From Megamerina dolium (Eukaryota; Arthropoda; Insecta; Diptera; Megamerinidae), in the NCBI GenBank assembly GCA_963854835.1, contig OY978526.1, positions 75,054,418 to 75,118,417 of the forward strand: a stretch of 64,000 nucleotides of DNA, in the 5' to 3' direction. Below the pieces are notes generated by a model that did no database searches, had not been told where the DNA came from, and saw nothing but the letters and a program-made list of their open reading frames with translations. The translations under genes and the position numbers were made by a program. This document shows, piece by piece, positions 1-11,436 of this stretch (position 1 is its first letter; the number at the start of each line of letters is the position of its first letter).

Positions 1-460
1 CTATTCCTATCTTTTAAGGAAACGCCCAAACAAAATGAGCTTAGAGAACATAAAATTTGACAATTAACTACATACCTGCCCAAGAATCGCTTCTAGTAGG
101 ATGAAATATAGCTCCAACTCCCATTCGTTATACCTTCCTAATATTTTCCTCTAACATACATATAAAATGAACACAAAAACTGCTGAAAATTGACACGAAA
201 ATAACACATAGCTCCCCAGGAATCGACTCTAGAGGAATCAAATGGAAGGCCGACCTACCTATACTCGACAGGATGGCTCCCATACAAAACTGATAATTTT
301 TATAAAAGTAGCTTCCACCGCCCCCAGGGTCCTCTAGCACACTTACCCATTACCTCTATCCTTTCAGAGGGCGATCATATAAACCGAATAGAAAAAACAC
401 CACCAGAATGTGTTTCTACTCCATCTTTTTTTAAGCAATTCTAAATGAGCGTAAATAAAT
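1..460. repeat. Dispersed AT-rich repeat, copy 1
   Basis: This stretch shares a recurring phrase order with copies near 45.1, 51.6 and 56.9 kb. The phrases are an 'aatcgcctctag(t)a(g)taaa'-like segment, then 'ctcccat/ctcccatta', then 'tt-ctcctctaacatac', then a cctctta-like segment. Two rounds of the unit are visible here (the aatcgctt and aatcgact versions lie about 140 bases apart). There is no credible ORF; the short open frames have no domain-like composition. I do not recognise a named family. Confidence 0.45.
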
Positions 461-819
461 CAACAATAAACAATTTATTTTCTTTTGTATAATGGGCACG
501 CATTGCTGGAGGCGCTTCCAACGTGAAACAAGAATAGATTTCCTTTCTTATAAAACCTCTTTAATTTCAAGCTTCTTTCGTAAGTGTAGTTGATCTACGA
601 GCTCTGCCGAAGTTCCAACCGAACAAGATATCTGACAGAAGGGGAACTTGGCACGTTTCCCCGGAAACGGGGAAAAACTTAAGCACGAAATTTGAATGGC
701 GGTGCGTCATAGTTTTTACGCCTCTAGGGACGGTACATTCATTCATTACAATGAGATACATGATGGCTGATGAATATTGTTACACTAAGAATCTCAAACT
801 GGAGTTGCTTGAAATCAAT

Positions 820-1530
820 TTATTGGAGAATTTTCACTGCAATTCTGTGGAAACAGGCCTGGCTATGTGAGCAGTTGCACCATTTTGTTGAAATCACACC
901 CAGTTGTAAGGGATTCTTTTTCGGCGTAGTTCCTTTCAACATCTCCAAGTAAGGGTCTCCATTAACCGTAACATTAACGCTGTTTTCTTCGAAATAGTAT
1001 GGTCCGACAATGCACCTTGATGAAACTGCATACCACACCGTGACGCGAAGTGGGTGTAATTCCGTCTCATGTAGCATCTAAGGGTTAGAATCACTCCATA
1101 TTCTACAATTTTGTTTGTTAACATTGTCGTTTAATTCAAAATGGACCTCATCAGACATATAAATGCAGTTCAAGATGTTTTCGTTCCCTTCCACTATTTG
1201 GAGGAACTTCTCGTAAAATTCCAAGCGAATTGGCAAGTCGACTATGTTCAGTTGGCTTGTTAGTTAAATTTTACATGGGAATAAGTTTAAACTTTTATTC
1301 AAAATTGTCTGCAGTGAATGTCTGCTGATATTCATTTGAGCAGATAAACTCCTTGTCAAAACTGTAGGATTGGTTAGTACGGCAGCAGCTACAGCAGCTA
1401 TTGTTTCCTGCGTCCGAACTGAGGGTTCACGATGATAAGGTATTCTTGCGATTACCCCACACTTGGCAAAATTATTCACGAGCCTCACTATATTCCATCC
1501 GTTGTGAAAGCAAAACGGTCGCAACTCTCA
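820..1530 (-). pseudogene. Decayed Tc1/mariner-type transposase (rosa-like group)
   Basis: On the minus strand the reading starts near 1524 with a helix-turn-helix-like region (SLSAQMNISRHSLQTIL). It continues through a first catalytic Asp motif (MSDEVHFELN) and the diagnostic NVNKQNCRIW near 1110-1090. LHPLRVTVWYAVSS and IVGPYYFEE follow, and then a degraded second Asp motif reading FQQNGATAHIAR. There the Asp is Asn and the preceding Trp codon is TGA. Stops and at least two frameshifts separate the pieces, and the C-terminal third with the last Asp is not recognisable. The NKQNCRIW and VTVW blocks match the elements at 34 and 41.5 kb, so this belongs to the same broad lineage. It is dead. 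Confidence 0.75.
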
Positions 1531-3391
1531 TAGTGAGGGCAAAGTTAACAAAAGCAACAAAAATTCTGATGAATTAATTATGAATAAGTGATACATGTTA
1601 CCGTAAAACTAAATGAGACTTGCACCGAATTCAAACGAATCATGGGCCAAGATAAAATTTGCCCTCTACATAGACCACGAATAACGGTTAATTTCTTTTT
1701 TCAGTGTATTTTTACGAAATTGCGACATAAATAAGTTCCAAATCAAATTCATTACTGCTTCGTTCTGTCTTTTCACTTCATGGGAGCAGTAAATCTTAAA
1801 AGAACAAAAGAATATATTCTTTAGAAGAAGCGCTTATAAACCCCCGTCCGAGATACCAAGTATATACATATATATTTACATATTGGTATAGGTGTAAGGA
1901 GATGAATTTTTCGCGTACTATTAACCATGGACCATTTGTTTCACACTTATTTAATTAAATAAAACAAAAAATGCTCGTACATATAGAACGAATATATGTA
2001 ACAAAAAGCTTAAAAGCAAAATAGAAATGAAAAGAAGCGAAGAAGAATAAAAAGAAACGAATAATCATACTACCTATATACATAAATATTTCCATAAAAA
2101 ATAAAATTTTACTTGAGAGATTTTTCATTTTGCAAAATATTCAAACAGTGCACTTCACTGAACTCTATCTACTGAAGCTGATAGAGATGATTTACTATAC
2201 CAGAAAAAACAAGAGAATCCAAAAACTTCACAAGCGATGGCATTGTTAAATTGAATAACAAGTGAAATTTGTGTATAGGTATAGGTGCATATGGTTGTGT
2301 GATCATTCTTGTATATTTACAAGATGAATGCAACAGAACTTGTATACATTTATAGTACAGAACACACTACATACATATAACTAGAGAGTTATTTACGCCA
2401 CAATCGTATGTAGATGCGCATCATATTCCAAACGCACTCACTAAATAATAACTCTTACCTTGTTTCATTCAGTATTTTTTTTTTTTTTGTTTTTTATTTT
2501 CGTTTTTCAATTTTTTTTTTTTTCGTTGTTGGTTGGAATCCTCGTTATGAGAGTATTCCTAAGTTGTATATTTTGTTGTTTTATCGACTTTGTTAAGCCT
2601 TTTGAAGTACCTTCATAGTGTAAAATAAACATTAAAAGCTAGATTGATTTTCATCAGTGGCGAATCTGGAAAACATTTACAAACGGATGTTAAGGGCTTT
2701 TAATTAGGGCTTATAATTTACAAAGACGCAGTCCAAAAGAATCTAGGCGATTTTTTTTTTTTTTTGAATAACACAAAACCACTATAAAAAAAAATGCGAT
2801 ATTCGACGGACCAGAGTAATCACATTTTATGGATTTTGAGTCGCTGAATCCATGGTCGGATTTCCGACGTTACCTCTCAGATTTTGAGGTAATAAAGCTA
2901 TGATAATAAAAATGTACGATGTAAACTTGCAGAAGTCGACCTGGATGCCAATAGTCAATTGGCAATTGCAATTTCAATTTAGCAGCAATACAAAAAAAAA
3001 TTGTTTGTCCAATGGAGAATCTACACATTTCGATATTATTACAGCTGATCCATGGATCCATAATTGGTTTTACTCGCTGAGATGAGACTTCGTCTCTAAC
3101 ATCAAATTATAATGTGGGATGTGGAAACATCCATTAAAATACCCAGAAACAACTTCTAGAGAAGTAAGATGTACTATAGAACCATATTAAGTTTGTGTGC
3201 TCTATTACTTTAAGGGAATTTTCATCGAAATTTTCGTTTTCATACATTTATTTTGCAGGCTTCTCATACCTAATATCCTATACTAGTACGTACTGTGTGA
3301 ATAATTAAAGCCAAATTGCTCAAACGCCTAATTGAACCAACGTGAAGCCATATCTATTAAAAGCACCATACTAATATAAAAAAAAAATCTC
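1531..3391. other. AT-rich DNA without a gene
   Basis: No open frame here resembles a protein. The stretch holds short tracts only: T-rich runs at about 2474-2524 and 2751-2766, and scattered 'tatatacata' motifs. No terminal repeats or target duplications were seen. Confidence 0.5.
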
Positions 3392-3742
3392 CTTACAGTC
3401 GGCTGGGGCCGACCAAACTATACCCTGCATATGTAGATTTATATATAAAAAGTTTACTCGAATATCCATCTTTTTCTTTTATTTCCACTTTTAGAAAAAC
3501 AATTTTTGCATATACTACTAATTTACACCCGACATATGGTTGACTTTGACGAAGTAAAAGGATTTTAAGATAATTTCGAGGCTTAGTATGGGAGCTATAT
3601 AAAAGTGGGCGTGGCTTACCACCTTTTAGTAAATCCAATTAATTTTTCAACGTTAATCCACACCTTAAATTTGGTGTCCTACGTTGAATAGTTTCTAAGT
3701 TATGGTGGTTAACATTTTTGTTTAATTTCCTCAACTTTGTAT

Positions 3743-6700
3743 GGGAGCCCCAATAAGAAGTGGACGTGGTACGCTGATTTTTCGCCAGATTATTTCCGAC
3801 TACCATATTAACCTAAGTGTTAATTATGATTGTTCTAGACAGAAGGACACAGAAGTTACAGCTATTTTAATTTAAAAGAAATTCGGTCATTTTGTATAGC
3901 GGCTACTATCAACAGTGGGCGTGGCGCGTCCATTTCCTGTGAGTCTAGTTGCTCTTACAATACTAATCCATACCTAAAATCTCGTTCTTTTAAGCTAAAT
4001 GGTTTATAAGTTATGGCGCTTAAAAGTTTTAGTTTAATTCCCTTGACTTTGTATGGGAGACCCATGAAGGAGTGGGCGTGGCACACAGATTTTCTGCCAG
4101 ATTATTTCCGACTACGATATAAATTTAAGTGTCAATTATGGTTATTCTAGACAGAAGATTGTCGAAGTTACAGCTGTTTCAATTTAAAATTTGTATGGGG
4201 GCTACGATAAACAGTGGGCGTGGTGCGCCCATTTCCTGTGAGCCTAATTGCTCGTACAATACTAATCCATACCTCAAATCTCGTTGTCCTAGGCTAAATG
4301 GTTTGTAAGCTATGGAGCTTAAAATTTTAGTTTAATTCCCTCGACTTTGTATGGGAGACCCATGAAGGAGTGAGCGTGGCACACTGATTTTCTGCCAGAT
4401 TTTTGCCGACTACAATATTAATTTAAGCGTCAATTATGGTTATTCTAGACAGAAGATTGTCGAAGTTACAGCTGTTTCAATTTAAAATTTGTATGGGGGC
4501 TACGATAAACAGTGGGCGTGGTGCGCCCATTTCCTGTGAGCCTAATTGCTCATACAATACTAATCCATACCTTAAATTTCGTTGTCCTAGGCTAAATGGT
4601 TTGTAAGCTATGGAGCTTAAAATTTTAGTTTGAATTCCCTCGACTTTGTATGGGAGACTCATGAAGGAGTGGGCGTGGCACACTGATTTTCTGCCAGATT
4701 TTTGCCGACTACAATATTAATTTAAGCGTCAATTATGGTTATTCTAGACAGAAGATTGTCGAAGTTACAGCTGTTTCAATTTAAAATTTGTATGGGGGCT
4801 ACGATAAACAGTGGGCGTGGTGCGCCCATTTCCTGTGAGCCTAATTGCTCGTACAATACTAATCCATACCTCAAATCTCGTTGTCCTAGGCTAAATGGTT
4901 TGTAAGCTATGGAGCTTAAAATTTTAGTTTAATTCCCTCGACTTTGTATGGGAGACCCATGAAGGAGTGAGCGTGGCACACTGATTTTCTGCCAGATTTT
5001 TGCCGACTACAATATTAATTTAAGCGTCAATTATGGTTATTCTAGACAGAAGATTGTCGAAGTTACAGCTGTTTCAATTTAAAATTTGTATGGGGGCTAC
5101 GATAAACAGTGGGCGTGGTGCGCCCATTTCCTGTGAGCCTAATTGCTCGTACAATACTAATCCATACCTCAAATCTCGTTGTCCTAGGCTAAATGGTTTG
5201 TAAGCTATGGAGCTTAAAATTTTAGTTTAATTCCCTCGACTTTGTATGGGAGACCCATGAAGGAGTGAGCGTGGCACACTGATTTTCTGCCAGATTTTTG
5301 CCGACTACAATATTAATTTAAGCGTCAATTATGGTTATTCTAGACAGAAGATTGTCGAAGTTACAGCTGTTTCAATTTAAAATTTGTATGGGGGCTACAA
5401 TAAACAGAGGGCGTGTTGCGCCCATTTCCTGTGAGCCTAATTGCTCATTCAATACTAATCCATACCTTAAATTTCGTTGTCCTAGGCTAAATGGTTTGTA
5501 AACTATGGAGCTTAAAATTTTAGTTTGATTCCCTCGACTTTGTATGGGAGACTCATGAAGGAGTGGGCGTGGCACACTGATTTTCTGCCAGATTTTTGCC
5601 GACTACAATATTAATTTAAGCGTCAATTATGGTTATTCTAGACAGAAGATTGCCGAAGTTACAGCTGTTTCAATTTAAAATTTGTATGGGGGCTACGATA
5701 AACAGTGGGCGTGGCGCGCCCATTTCAAGTGAGTCTAGTTCCTCGTACAATACTATTTCATACCTTAAATCTCGTTGTCCTACACTATATGGTTTATAAG
5801 TTATGGCGCTTAAAAGTTTTAGTTTGATTCCCTCGACTTTGTATGGGAGACTCATGAAGGAGTGGGCGTGGCACACTGATTTTCTGCCAGATTTTTGCCG
5901 ACTACGATATTAATTTAAGCGTCAATTATGGTTATTCTAGACAGAAGATTGTCGAAGTTACAGCTGTTGCAATTTAAAATTTGTATGGGGGCTACAATAA
6001 ACAGTGGGCGTGGTGCGCCCATTTCCTGTGAGCCTAATTGCTCGTACAATACTAATCCATACCTTAAATTTCGTTGTCCTAGGCTAAATGGTTTGTAAGC
6101 TATGGAGCTTAAAATTTTAGTTTGATTCCCTCGACTTTGTATGGGAGACTCATGAAGGAGTGGGCGTGGCACACTGATTTTCTACCAGATTTTTGCTGAC
6201 TACGATATTAATTTAAGTGTCAATTATGGTTATTCTAGACAGAAGATTGCCGAAGTTACAGCTGTTTCAATTTAAAATTTGTATGGGGGCTACGATAAAC
6301 AGTGGGCGTGGCGCGCCCATTTCAAGTGAGTCTAGTTCCTCGTACAATACTATTTCATACCTTAAATCTCGTTGCCCTACGCTAAATGGTTTATAAGTTA
6401 TGGCGCTTAAAAGTTTTAGTTTGATTCCCTCGACTTTGTATGGGAGACTCATGAAGGAGTGGGCGTGGCACACTGATTTTCTGCCAGATTTTTGCCGACT
6501 ACGATATTAATTTAAGCGTCAATTATGGTTATTCTAGACAGAAGATTGTCGAAGTTACATAGTTACATTTCATACCTTAAATCTCGTTGTCCTACGCTAA
6601 ATGGTTTATAAGTTATGGCGCTTAAAAGTTTTAGTTTGATTCCCTCGACTTTGTATGGGAGACTCATGAAGGAGTGGGCGTGGCACACTGATTTTCTGCC

Positions 6701-9690
6701 AGATTTTTGCCGACTACGATATTAATTTAAGTGTCAATTATGGTTATTCTAGACAGAGGATTGCCGAAGTTACAGCTGTTTTAATTTAAAATTTGTATGG
6801 GGGCTACGATAAACAGTGGGCGTGGCGCGCCCATTTCAAGTGAGTCTAGTTCCTCGTACAATACTATTTCATATCTTAAATCTCGTTGTCCTACGCTAAA
6901 TGGTTTATAAGTTATGGCGCTTAAAAGTTTTAGTTTGATTCCCTCGACTTTGTATGGGAGACTCATGAAGGAGTGGGCGTGGCACACTGATTTTCTGCCA
7001 GATTTTTGCCGACTACGATATTAATTTAAGTGTCAATTATGGTTATTCTAGACAGAAGATTGCCGAAGTTACAGCTGTTTCAATTTAAAATTTGTATGGG
7101 GGCTACGATAAACAGTGGGCGTGGCGCGCCCATTTCTTATGAGCCTAGTTGCTCGTACAATACTATTTCATACCTTAAATCTCGTTGTCCTACACTAAAT
7201 GGTTTATAAGTTATGGCGCTTAAAACTTTTAGTTTGATTCCCTCGACTTTGTATGGGAGACTCATGAAGGAGTGGGCGTGGCACACTGATTTTCTGCCAG
7301 ATTTTTGCCGACTACGATATTAATTTAAGCGTCAATTATGGTTATTCTAGACAGAAGATTGTCGAAGTTACATAGTTACATTTCATACCTTAAATCTCGT
7401 TGTCCTACGCTAAATGGTTTATAAGTTATGGCGCTTAAAAGTTTTAGTTTGATTCCCTCGACTTTGTATGGGAGACTCATGAAGGAGTGGGCGTGGCACA
7501 CTGATTTTCTGCCAGATTTTTGCCGACTACGATATTAATTTAAGCGTCAATTATGGTTATTCTAGACAGAAGATTGTCGAAGTTACAGCTGTTGCAATTT
7601 AAAATTTGTATGGGGGCTACAATAAACAGTGGGCGTGGTGCGCCCATTTCCTGTGAGCCTAATTGCTCGTACAATACTAATCCATACCTTAAATTTCGTT
7701 GTCCTAGGCTAAATGGTTTGTAAGCTATGGAGCTTAAAATTTTAGTTTGATTCCCTCGACTTTGTATGGGAGACTCATGAAGGAGTGGGCGTGGCACACT
7801 GATTTTCTACCAGATTTTTGCTGACTACGATATTAATTTAAGTGTCAATTATGGTTATTCTAGACAGAAGATTGCCGAAGTTACAGCTGTTTCAATTTAA
7901 AATTTGTATGGGGGCTACGATAAACAGTGGGCGTGGCGCGCCCATTTCAAGTGAGTCTAGTTCCTCGTACAATACTATTTCATACCTTAAATCTCGTTGC
8001 CCTACGCTAAATGGTTTATAAGTTATGGCGCTTAAAAGTTTTAGTTTGATTCCCTCGACTTTGTATGGGAGACTCATGAAGGAGTGGGCGTGGCACACTG
8101 ATTTTCTGCCAGATTTTTGCCGACTACGATATTAATTTAAGCGTCAATTATGGTTATTCTAGACAGAAGATTGTCGAAGTTACATAGTTACATTTCATAC
8201 CTTAAATCTCGTTGTCCTACGCTAAATGGTTTATAAGTTATGGCGCTTAAAAGTTTTAGTTTGATTCCCTCGACTTTGTATGGGAGACTCATGAAGGAGT
8301 GGGCGTGGCACACTGATTTTCTGCCAGATTTTTGCCGACTACGATATTAATTTAAGTGTCAATTATGGTTATTCTAGACAGAGGATTGCCGAAGTTACAG
8401 CTGTTTTAATTTAAAATTTGTATGGGGGCTACGATAAACAGTGGGCGTGGCGCGCCCATTTCAAGTGAGTCTAGTTCCTCGTACAATACTATTTCATATC
8501 TTAAATCTCGTTGTCCTACGCTAAATGGTTTATAAGTTATGGCGCTTAAAAGTTTTAGTTTGATTCCCTCGACTTTGTATGGGAGACTCATGAAGGAGTG
8601 GGCGTGGCACACTGATTTTCTGCCAGATTTTTGCCGACTACGATATTAATTTAAGTGTCAATTATGGTTATTCTAGACAGAAGATTGCCGAAGTTACAGC
8701 TGTTTCAATTTAAAATTTGTATGGGGGCTACGATAAACAGTGGGCGTGGCGCGCCCATTTCTTATGAGCCTAGTTGCTCGTACAATACTATTTCATACCT
8801 TAAATCTCGTTGTCCTACACTAAATGGTTTATAAGTTATGGCGCTTAAAACTTTTAGTTTGATTCCCTCGACTTTGTATGGGAGACTCATGAAGGAGTGG
8901 GCGTGGCACACTGATTTTCTGCCAGATTTTTGCCGACTACGATATTAATTTAAGCGTCAATTATGGTTATTCTAGACAGAAGATTGTCGAAGTTACATAG
9001 TTACATTTCATACCTTAAATCTCGTTGTCCTACGCTAAATGGTTTATAAGTTATGGCGCTTAAAAGTTTTAGTTTGATTCCCTCGACTTTGTATGGGAGA
9101 CTCAAAAAGGAGTGGGCGTGGCACACTGATTTTCTGCCAGATTTTTGCCGACTACGATATTAATTTAAGTGTCAATTATGGTTATTCTAGACAGAAGATT
9201 GCCGAAGTTACAGCTGTTTTAATTTAAAATTTGTATGGGTGCTACGATAAACAGTGGGCGTGGCGCGCCCATTTCAAGTGAGTCTAGTTCCTCGTACAAT
9301 ACTATTTCATACCTTAAATCTCGTTGTCCTACGCTAAATGGTTTATAAGTTATGGCGCTTAAAAGTTTTAGTTTGATTCCCTCGACTTTGTATGGGAGAC
9401 TCATGAAAGAGTGGGCGTGGCACACTGATTTTCTGCCAGATTTTTGCCGACTACGATATTAATTTAAGTGTCAATTATGGTTATTCTAGACAGAAGATTG
9501 CCGAAGTTACAGCTGTTTTAATTTAAAATTTGTATGGGGGCTACGATAAGCATTGGGCGTGGTGCGCCCATTTTCTGTGAGCCTAGTTGCTCGTATAATA
9601 TTAATCCACACCTTAAATCTCGTTATACTACGCTGAATAGTTTGCAAGTTATAACCGGTAACATTTTTTTTAATTTCCGCAACTTTGTAT
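3743..9690 (+). repeat. 298-299 bp tandem array with ~812/813 bp higher-order repeat
   Basis: The phrase 'atgggag' following 'actttgt' occurs at 3743, 4053, 4351, 4650, 4948, 5246, 5544, 5843, 6141, 6440, 6655, 6954, 7253, 7468, 7766, 8065, 8280, 8579, 8878, 9093, 9392 and 9689. Spacing is 297-299 except for four steps of exactly 215 and a first step of 310. From 6440 the order is 215+299+299, 215+298+299, 215+299+299, 215+299+297, a higher-order unit of 811-813 bases. Each monomer holds two 'gtgggcgtgg' boxes about 142 bases apart. The repeated 68-85 aa open frames across this region are translations of the repeat, not genes. Confidence 0.9.
5790..9103 (+). repeat. Near-identical 1,625 bp-offset tandem duplication
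   Basis: Sequence from about 5790-7478 recurs at +1625 (about 7415-9103). Rare variants are shared at matching positions, for example ttgctgactacg at 6194 and 7819, gttgccctacgc at 6370 and 7995, and gaggattgccg at 6767 and 8392. The copies diverge at the left edge (ctacactatatgg versus ctacgctaaatgg) and at the right edge (actcatgaagg versus actcaaaaagg). The 1625 offset equals two successive higher-order units (813+812). Confidence 0.8.
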
Positions 9691-10270
9691 GGGAGACCCA
9701 AAAAGGAGTGGGCGTGGCACACTGATTTGCTGCCATATTATTTCCGACTACCATGTTAATCTAAGTGTCAATTATGGTTATTGTAGAAGTTACAGCTGTT
9801 TCAATTAAAAAGAAGTACAGACACTTTGTATGACAGCTACGCTAAAAAGTAGGCGTGGCTCAACCACTTTTGGTGAGGTTATATAATAGTATAATATAAG
9901 TCTATGTGCCAAATATTGTTGCCCCAAGTGGTATATTATGTGAGTTATAGCAAGTTAAAGATTTTGAAAATTTCGAGGTTAGTCGCTTTGAATGCTTGGT
10001 GTGGGCGTGGTTATTGACCGATCATGCCCAATATCAATCCCCTTCGTACTCTTGGATCATAGATTACTTATGCCAAATTTCATCGAAATAGCTCAATATT
10101 TACTCAAGTTATCGTGCGAACCAGCCAGGTGACAGACAGACGGACGGACGGACGGACGGACATCGTTAAATCGAAAATTTAATCGACGCTGATCACGAAT
10201 ATATATCCATGTCTACAAACATCTGACCGAAATGAATATACCTTGCATATTGCATTATGCAGGGTATAAC

Positions 10271-10996
10271 AATCTCCACCTAAGAACATATTGTTTTTCG
10301 GAATTTATGATCGCTTATTTTCCCCCATATCTGCGCCTGATTTTCGTCCTTCTTCTTCTTGTTTGTCAGCATTACAGTTCTCAGTGCACCAGTGCTTCCC
10401 CATTGATTTTAATATGTACGTACTATATACATACAATTTTTTTTTAACGATAACGTTGTTAAAGTTTTATTGTATGTACTGAGTACTAACAATGTGTCGT
10501 AAATTGTTTGAATTATATGAAAATAAAGCAAAAATATATGAGATCTTCTTGTTTTATTCACAAGCATAATTATCTAAGCGATCTCACCTACTCAAATCAA
10601 CTACTCGTATATGAATAATGGTCTAATAAATGGTTTGAATAAAAAGTATTCTCAGTGTGTTTTTGATGTTTAGCCGCCCATTCTTTTACCCAAAATATGT
10701 TAATATATAAATGAGTTAATTTCTAAATAATATTGTATTCTCGATTGTTACGATAAGTACTTTCGAATGCTTATTATATTGTACAAATGAAATGTGAGCA
10801 AGTCCTTCAATTGTACGCGTGTACTTCCAACGACTAGATATTTGTTAATGAGGGTGTTAACTCCTATAAAGAAAATCCAAACTATAATTATTAATTAATG
10901 TCCGAAGATGATTTCCTTTAAAATTTCAATTTACATATAAATTCAAATTGCATTTACGACCTTTTTCATTGTGTATCGAGATATGACGCTAAAAAT
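10271..10996. other. AT-rich DNA between repeat arm and FAS-like gene
   Basis: No gene is recognised. It contains a pyrimidine-rich stretch near 10350-10370 and A/T tracts. Two overlapping open frames of 63-71 codons at 10232-10482 have low-complexity, membrane-like composition and no supporting signals; I regard them as chance. Confidence 0.4.
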
Positions 10997-11165
10997 ATAT
11001 TGGGTTGGCAACTACGTAATTGCCGATTTCGCACATAGATATCTTTAACCATATTTTTTAATGGCTAATCCAATAGTGTCTACGCCAGAACAGAAATGTC
11101 GCGCACTATCCATTAATTAATTTCTTTATTTACTTTAAATTATAATTTCCATTGGGTTGGCAACC
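10997..11165 (+). mobile_element. Possible mariner terminal-repeat remnant
   Basis: The sequence 'ttgggttggcaactacgtaa' starting near 10999 resembles the terminal repeats I recall from mellifera-type mariners (TTGGGTTGGCAACTAAGTAA). A second 'attgggttggcaac' occurs at 11152 in the same orientation. No transposase lies between, and the two ends are direct rather than inverted, so this is at best an end fragment or a rearranged remnant. Confidence 0.35.
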
Positions 11166-11204
11166 CACTGTAGATTTGATATGCTATATTTCGCTATTTG
11201 CCAA

Positions 11205-11225
11205 TTTCTCTCTCTCTCTCTCTCT
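11205..11225. repeat. (TC)n microsatellite
   Basis: An uninterrupted run of tc dinucleotides is visible directly in the sequence. Confidence 0.9.
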
Positions 11226-11350
11226 ACTCTCCTCCATCCAACAACAGCGGTCAATTCCAGCGCAACCGACGTCGCAAGTCTACAAGCAACAAATCCCTCA
11301 AATACACAAATACATAATAATATTAAATCTTTAGGTACAAGATATACATA

Positions 11351-11356
11351 TTTATT
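11351..11356 (-). promoter_or_regulatory. Polyadenylation signal of the FAS-like gene
   Basis: AATAAA on the minus strand lies about 80 bases downstream of the FAS-like stop codon (TGA at 11439-11437). The position and canonical hexamer fit a short 3' UTR and suggest the gene end is genuine, not a truncation inside an exon. Confidence 0.5.
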
Positions 11357-11436
11357 GAACTACTACATATAAATTACAAAAACTTAACATCTCGATGTAC
11401 ATATATATGTAGACTTATTTTCATTTAATATCCAAA

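Larger units (their letters stand above)
3392..10270 (+). repeat. Long repeat element, left copy, with internal tandem array
   Basis: The element begins with a GC-rich hairpin (gtcggctggggccgac, 3398-3413) followed by ccaaactataccctgcata. It ends with a hairpin of the form tatacc..tgcat/atgca..ggtata at 10237-10268. Between them lie a leader (3430-3740), a tandem array of 'gtgggcgtggc' monomers (3743-9690), and a tail. The tail carries the tetranucleotide run gacggacggacgga (about 10131-10160) and 'atcgacgctgatcacgaat'. The right copy at 20648-23575 has the same ends in inverted orientation. Several dipteran dispersed repeats share this general look (gtgggcgtgg blocks, gtccgtctgtccg tracts, a hairpin near gggtataa), but I cannot name the family. 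No transposase is visible. Confidence 0.8.

Noticed and set aside
3743..9690. Regularly spaced repeats as a CRISPR-like array
   Set aside because: The unit is about 298 bp with no unique spacers; the whole period is repeated. The window is eukaryotic.
4477..9722. Series of 67-85 aa minus-strand open frames beginning MCHAHSFMSLPYKVEGI or MPRPLLHESP
   Set aside because: They recur at the monomer period in both repeat arms and simply translate the tandem repeat. No start context, no splice support, and they are interrupted in diverged monomers.
3392..10270. Helitron
   Set aside because: The 3' hairpin is suggestive, but it is not followed by CTRR, there is no TC start, and no Rep/helicase sequence is present.
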